DNA of 11,346 nt. Source: Actinomycetota bacterium. GTDB lineage: Bacteria > Actinomycetota > Acidimicrobiia > Acidimicrobiales > GCA-2861595. A program made the position numbers and the translations under genes. Where the stretch lies: contig JADDQT010000039.1 of assembly GCA_016781225.1 (NCBI GenBank), positions 1-11,346 of the forward strand, in the 5' to 3' direction. Positions 8,592 through 11,346 of this stretch are shown one piece after another. The notes beneath the pieces are model-generated. The model saw only the letters and a list, made by a program, of their open reading frames with translations. It did no database searches and was not told the DNA's origin. Each line of letters opens with the position of its first letter. Positions within the stretch are counted from its first letter, which is position 1.

Positions 8592-9044
8592 ATGTTGATG
8601 CGATTCGACCCCTTCCGGGAGCTGGACCGCCTGAGCGGACAGGCCAGCGGAGCGAACCGCCAGATGCCCGCAGTCCTTCCCATGGACGCCTATCGCCGCG
8701 GCGAGAACTTCGTAGTCCACCTCGACCTCCCGGGAACCGACCCGAACTCCGTGGAGCTCACCGTCGAGCGCAACGTCCTCACCATCAAGGCCGAGCGCTC
8801 GTGGACAAGGGGCCAGGAGGACGAGGTCCTGATCTCCGAGCGGCCGCAGGGCGTGTTCACCCGCCAGCTGTTCCTGGGCGAGAGCCTGGACACCGACGCC
8901 ATCGAGGCCAGCTACGACCAGGGCGTGCTCACGCTCACCATCCCCGTGGCGGAGCAGGCCAAGCCCCGCCGGGTGGCCATCTCGAGCGAGGCCAGCGGCT
9001 CGAACGGCCGCACCGCCGTGGAGGCCAACTCCTCCGTGGCCTGA
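8592..9044 (+). CDS. hsp20: Small heat-shock protein, Hsp20/alpha-crystallin family
   Basis: This is a 150-residue ATP-independent holdase. The N-terminus MLMRFDPFRELDRL is the usual opening of bacterial class A small heat-shock proteins. The alpha-crystallin domain spans about residues 30-125: MDAYRRGENFVVHLDLPG, then VELTVERNVLTIKAER, and the signature YDQGVLTLTIP (108-118) near its end. A C-terminal RVAI at 127-130 resembles the IxI/V anchoring motif used in oligomer assembly. The ATG at 8592 has AAAGGAG 6 nt upstream; a second ATG at 8598 is a less favoured start. It shares a control region with the divergent clpB, and such proteins hand bound clients to DnaK-ClpB, so the pairing fits. 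Two hairpins follow the stop. Confidence 0.95.
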   Translation: MLMRFDPFRELDRLSGQASGANRQMPAVLPMDAYRRGENFVVHLDLPGTDPNSVELTVERNVLTIKAERSWTRGQEDEVLISERPQGVFTRQLFLGESLDTDAIEASYDQGVLTLTIPVAEQAKPRRVAISSEASGSNGRTAVEANSSVA

Positions 9045-9051
9045 TCGCCTC

Positions 9052-9070
9052 CCGAGCAGAGCTCGCTCGG
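9052..9070 (+). terminator. Short hairpin after hsp20
   Basis: CCGAGC (9052-9057) and GCTCGG (9065-9070) form a perfect 6-bp stem with a 7-nt loop, starting 8 nt after the hsp20 stop. No T-tract follows. It may act with the larger hairpin at 9084-9119. Confidence 0.35.
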
Positions 9071-9083
9071 CTAGCTGGACGCA

Positions 9084-9119
9084 ATCGGCGCCGACCGGCA
9101 GAGCCGGGTCGGCGCCGAT
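9084..9119. terminator. Long GC-rich hairpin between hsp20 and the DUF6941-like gene
   Basis: A 13-bp arm ATCGGCGCCGACC (9084-9096) pairs perfectly with GGTCGGCGCCGAT (9107-9119). Inside, GGC-AGA-GCC can extend the stem with one bulged G. It is the strongest hairpin seen in the window. Position after hsp20 suggests a terminator without a T-tract. It ends 11 nt before the -10 of the next gene, so it occupies that promoter's -35 zone and may also be a regulatory site. Confidence 0.6.
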
Positions 9120-9129
9120 GCTCGTCCGG

Positions 9130-9135
9130 TACCTT
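9130..9135 (+). promoter_or_regulatory. Leaderless-type -10 box of the DUF6941-like gene
   Basis: TACCTT (TAnnnT) ends 7 nt before the ATG at 9143, the same geometry as the box before the CASTOR/POLLUX-like gene. No ribosome site is present. No -35 match was found; its place is partly taken by the hairpin. Confidence 0.5.
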
Positions 9136-9142
9136 GTTGGCG

Positions 9143-9577
9143 ATGAAGGCGACCATGCTGTTGTGCGACGCGGCCCAAGTGGCCGATGGCAAGCTCTACA
9201 TCCTCGGCGGTGGATGGAGCATCACCGGCCCCGATGCCACCCCTTCGGCTGTCGCCATCAAGGTGGAGGTCGACTGGCACGAGGCCACCGAGGCCCACCA
9301 CTGGGAGCTCTTCCTGGTCGACGCCGACGGGCAGCCGGTCGGGATCGACACTCCGGACGGCACCCAGCTCATCGAGGTCCGCGGGGACTTCGAGGTGGGC
9401 CAGCCCGAGGGCATCCCGGTGGGCAGCCCTGTCGACCTCCCTCTGGCCATCAACATCGGACCGGTGCCGCTGCCCCCCGGCGGCCGGTACACCTGGCGCC
9501 TCACCATCGACGGTGAGACCGACGCCTCGTGGATGCTCGGCTTCACCACCCGCCCGGCGGACGTCGCCGGCGCTTGA
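9143..9577 (+). CDS. DUF6941-like conserved actinobacterial protein
   Basis: This 144-residue protein resembles a conserved actinobacterial family that I recall as DUF6941; the accession should be confirmed. Recognisable blocks are LLCDAAQVADGKLYILGGGWSITGP near the N-terminus, then an ELFLVDADGQPV strand, PVDLPLAINIGPVPLPPGGRY and WRLTIDGETDASWMLGFTTRP at the end. The alternating short strands suggest a small beta-sandwich, perhaps a sensory or binding domain; no catalytic residues can be named. There is no signal peptide or membrane span. The ATG at 9143 lies 7 nt past TACCTT, suggesting leaderless translation. The frame is open far upstream through hsp20, but that extension is only the shadow of hsp20. 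It converges on the membrane-protein gene ending at 9603. Function unknown. Confidence 0.8.
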   Translation: MKATMLLCDAAQVADGKLYILGGGWSITGPDATPSAVAIKVEVDWHEATEAHHWELFLVDADGQPVGIDTPDGTQLIEVRGDFEVGQPEGIPVGSPVDLPLAINIGPVPLPPGGRYTWRLTIDGETDASWMLGFTTRPADVAGA

Positions 9578-9602
9578 GCCCTGATCCGCTCCTCGGGCAG
9601 GC

Positions 9603-10706
9603 CTACCGTTTCTTCCCGGGTATGTGGGCGAAGAGCGGCGGGGGGCGGGAGCCCGGTGCCCTGTCCGACGACCATGGCGCATGGGGCGCCATGGTGAGGC
9701 CGGCCAGCTCCACGAGCACGCGGTCGTAGTTCACCCGCCACCCGGCGAAGTCTCGCCAAGCCTGGTCACGGTCCAGCTTCAGGGCTACGCCCACTTTCTC
9801 CAGGCGGGCACACACCTCGTCGTACTCCTCACGGGAGATGGAGATGGGAGCGTCCGGGGCGGGGTCGGGATCGTGGGAGATGCGGAAGAAGTCCGCGATA
9901 CGGCGCAGAGCCACGTAGCCGGCGCGCACGCAGAGCTCGGCCTCAGGGTCCCGCGCCGCGTCCATGGTGGACGCCCGCAGCGACGCCGCGTCGAGCACGG
10001 CACCGGCAGCCGTGACCCACGACCGTTCCGGCCGGGGCGAGCGGAAGAAGCTGAGCGCGGGAACGGACGTGTGGCTCTCCTCGAGATCGGCGAACCACGT
10101 CTCCCAGTCCTTCCACACCTGCGTGAGGCCGCCGTCCCAGTTGATGCGGTGGTAGCGCTCGATCATGTTCGGGCCCGACGGAGGCGTCCCGGCGCGGACC
10201 TCGAGCAGGGCCACCGCAACCTCCCGGCGGTTGAACGTGGCGTACTGGCTCGGGAGGTAGGTGATCAGCAGGGCGAGAAGGCCCACGCCGCACGCCGCCT
10301 CGGTGAAGCTCAACGCGTGCTCGGGCAGAGCCGGCGCCGGGTCGGAGCCAAGGGTGAGCAGCGAGGAGCCGGAGAGGGTGAAGGCGCCCCGTAACGACAC
10401 CGATCCCAGGCCCCAGTACATGGCCGTGTAGCCGGCGAGGGCCATGGTGAGCCACATGGCGGGGAGGAGGATCAGCCGCAGCGGCGCGAAGTACGCCATG
10501 GCCCGGTCGCGCCGCTCGTAGTTCTTCGAACGGCCGCCGAGGACCCGAAGCAGCTGGCGGACGCCGGAGAAGACGAACCGGGCGATGATCGCCGGCAGGG
10601 CCCTCGGTACCACCATGGTGCGGATGGCCGATGCCAGGGCGCCCACGACCATGGCGAGGCCGGCGGCGAACACCAGCGTATGGGCGGCGACCGCGCTCGA
10701 GCTCAC
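9603..10706 (-). CDS. Membrane protein with pore-loop-like segment and cytoplasmic C-terminal domain
   Basis: The 367-residue product has a first span at about 10-33 and a second at about 73-99. Between it and a third span (about 135-158) lies TLSGSSLLTLGSDPAP (110-125), which recalls the re-entrant loop and TxxTxG/YGD filter of two-pore-helix cation channels without matching it. The soluble C-terminal 210 residues are helical, with motifs RYHRINWDGGLTQVWKDWETWFADLEESHTS and RSWVTAAGAVLDAA, and CVRAGYVALRRIADFF near 300. This looks like a recurrent actinobacterial family of unknown function; a channel role is inference. The GTG start at 10706 fits the first span and sits 7 nt after the stop of the SPW-like gene; only a weak GAG precedes it. 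The frame runs open to 11141, but that stretch is Pro/Ser-rich antisense-type sequence lying over two other genes. Confidence 0.8.
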   Translation of the reverse strand: MSSSAVAAHTLVFAAGLAMVVGALASAIRTMVVPRALPAIIARFVFSGVRQLLRVLGGRSKNYERRDRAMAYFAPLRLILLPAMWLTMALAGYTAMYWGLGSVSLRGAFTLSGSSLLTLGSDPAPALPEHALSFTEAACGVGLLALLITYLPSQYATFNRREVAVALLEVRAGTPPSGPNMIERYHRINWDGGLTQVWKDWETWFADLEESHTSVPALSFFRSPRPERSWVTAAGAVLDAASLRASTMDAARDPEAELCVRAGYVALRRIADFFRISHDPDPAPDAPISISREEYDEVCARLEKVGVALKLDRDQAWRDFAGWRVNYDRVLVELAGLTMAPHAPWSSDRAPGSRPPPLFAHIPGKKR

Positions 10707-10713
10707 CCCGTTC

Positions 10714-10914
10714 TCAGGTGGCGGCGGCGTCGGTCCGCACGACCCTGGTGGCGATGGTGATGAGGAGATGGGCCACGCCGAGGGCGATGAAGAAGGCGGT
10801 GGCCTTGCCGTCTTCGGAGAAGCCGAACAGGAACGAAGCGGCGATGAACAGGACGCCGGCGAGATACTCGATGGTCCCGTGGACGGCGGCCGGGATGGGA
10901 CCCTTGTGCAGCAT
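10714..10914 (-). CDS. Small two-span membrane protein, SPW-repeat-like
   Basis: The 66-residue product has two hydrophobic spans. The first is VHGTIEYLAGVLFIAASFLFGF, where a loop EDGKAT follows, and the second is AFFIALGVAHLLITIATRVV. The pattern H-x-x-x-(E/D)Y-x-x-G-x-L-(F/L)IA-x-(P/S)FLFGFS is close to one unit of SPW-repeat membrane proteins. The ATG at 10914 lies 6 nt after TATGTT, which suits a leaderless start. A GTG at 10932 would add 6 residues but has GAAGG almost touching it. The gene lies between mug and the pore-loop protein gene, with gaps of 22 and 7 nt, so all three probably form one leftward operon. Function unknown. Confidence 0.75.
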   Translation of the reverse strand: MLHKGPIPAAVHGTIEYLAGVLFIAASFLFGFSEDGKATAFFIALGVAHLLITIATRVVRTDAAAT

Positions 10915-10920
10915 GGGTGG

Positions 10921-10926
10921 AACATA
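10921..10926 (-). promoter_or_regulatory. Possible leaderless -10 box of the SPW-like gene
   Basis: On the minus strand TATGTT (TAnnnT) ends 6 nt before the ATG at 10914. It falls in the short gap after the mug stop, so it could be an internal promoter of the leftward gene string. No -35 was identified. Confidence 0.35.
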
Positions 10927-10936
10927 GACCACACCT

Positions 10937-11346
10937 TCAGCCGGCCAGGGAGGCGGCCTCCGTCAGGTGCTGTGCCAGCTCCGCCGGGGACGAATGGGCG
11001 TTGAGGCCGCTGGTCGACGGCATCACGTAGGCCGGACGGCCGCCGAAGGGCGCGGGTTGGAGTCCCGGTCGGGCATGCCGGTCGACGGCTGCCCGCCACC
11101 CCGCCAGTCCCACGAAGCACACTGCCCGGGGCTCGAGCCACCGGACGAGGCCTTCCACTCGAGTCGCCCCGTCCCGGTACTCGTGGGCGCTGAGCATGTC
11201 GGCTCGGGATGTGGCTCGCTTGACCAGGTCGGTCATGCCCACCCCGTGAGCTTCGAGGGCGTGCAGCGGTTCGTGCGGACGGGTGAGGATGCCCGCCGCC
11301 ACCGCCGCGGGCCAGAAGCGGTTGCCGGGCCGGGCGTAGCCCACGC
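10937..11346 (-). CDS. mug: Mismatch-specific uracil-DNA glycosylase, Mug/TDG type (5' end missing)
   Basis: The gene enters from the right edge; 136 C-terminal residues are visible. They carry the Mug/TDG pattern: ARPGNRFW at the start, then GVGMTDLVKRAT, a central CFVGLAGW strand, and VMPSTSGLNA, equivalent to LPNPSGLS of E. coli Mug, the loop that pushes into the DNA helix. The enzyme removes uracil or thymine mispaired with guanine and related damaged bases. The catalytic GINPG segment lies outside the window, so activity cannot be judged. Between the expected upstream block and ARPGNRFW the visible VGY seems two residues shorter than the usual VGxxF. The GTG at 11342-11344 is internal to the domain and not the true start. 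The stop lies 22 nt before the next gene. Confidence 0.9.
   Translation of the reverse strand, partial: VGYARPGNRFWPAAVAAGILTRPHEPLHALEAHGVGMTDLVKRATSRADMLSAHEYRDGATRVEGLVRWLEPRAVCFVGLAGWRAAVDRHARPGLQPAPFGGRPAYVMPSTSGLNAHSSPAELAQHLTEAASLAG

Noticed and set aside
8513..9142. Upstream part of the DUF6941-like frame
   Set aside because: It is an open shadow of hsp20 with Arg/Pro-rich content; the conserved protein starts at 9143.
10707..11141. Upstream part of the pore-loop protein frame
   Set aside because: Its Pro/Ser-rich translation overlies the SPW-like gene and mug, which have clear family or membrane-span signals.

Overview
The window is 11.3 kb of high-GC DNA, almost wholly coding, and looks chromosomal. 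The gene content (an Rv2629-type baeRF protein, CsoR, a DUF6941-like protein, a ClpB whose D2 region resembles actinobacterial forms) and several start codons placed 6-7 nt after a TAnnnT box (leaderless-type promoters) point to an actinomycete, possibly a deep-branching group such as Acidimicrobiia. That placement is inference. No rRNA, tRNA, CRISPR array, insertion sequence or phage gene was seen.

Layout, left to right. Positions 1-279 (-) hold the N-terminus of a family 2 glycosyltransferase of the polyprenol-phosphate-mannose synthase type. A 32-residue single-span membrane protein (392-490, -) lies upstream of it and is separated from it by a hairpin. Rightward, an Rv2629-like/baeRF-type protein (574-1725) overlaps a YohF-like short-chain dehydrogenase (1722-2486) by an ATGA junction. 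A divergent copper pair follows: a DUF305 lipoprotein (2520-3068, -) and the copper sensor CsoR (3160-3441, +). A CsoR-type operator sits between the -35 and -10 boxes of the lipoprotein promoter. A CASTOR/POLLUX-type channel-like protein (3470-5378, -) carries an apparent one-base frameshift in a run of five C near its C-terminus. It diverges, over only 18 bp, from an unknown 182-residue protein (5397-5945, +).

A heat-shock block comes next: ClpB disaggregase (5970-8462, -) and a small heat-shock protein (8592-9044, +) diverge from a 129-bp control region. That region has overlapping -35 boxes and a degenerate HAIR (HspR-type) element. Two hairpins follow hsp20, then a DUF6941-like protein with a leaderless-type promoter (9143-9577, +). 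The right end is a leftward gene string: the C-terminal part of a Mug-type uracil-DNA glycosylase (10937 to the edge), a 66-residue two-span SPW-like membrane protein (10714-10914), and a membrane protein with a pore-loop-like segment (9603-10706).

Many of the recognisable genes relate to stress: ribosome dormancy or rescue (Rv2629-like), copper defence (CsoR/DUF305), protein disaggregation (ClpB/Hsp20) and base-damage repair (Mug). I see no defence island or new multigene system. The most useful observations are the copper operator architecture, the frameshift, and the shared clpB/hsp20 control region.
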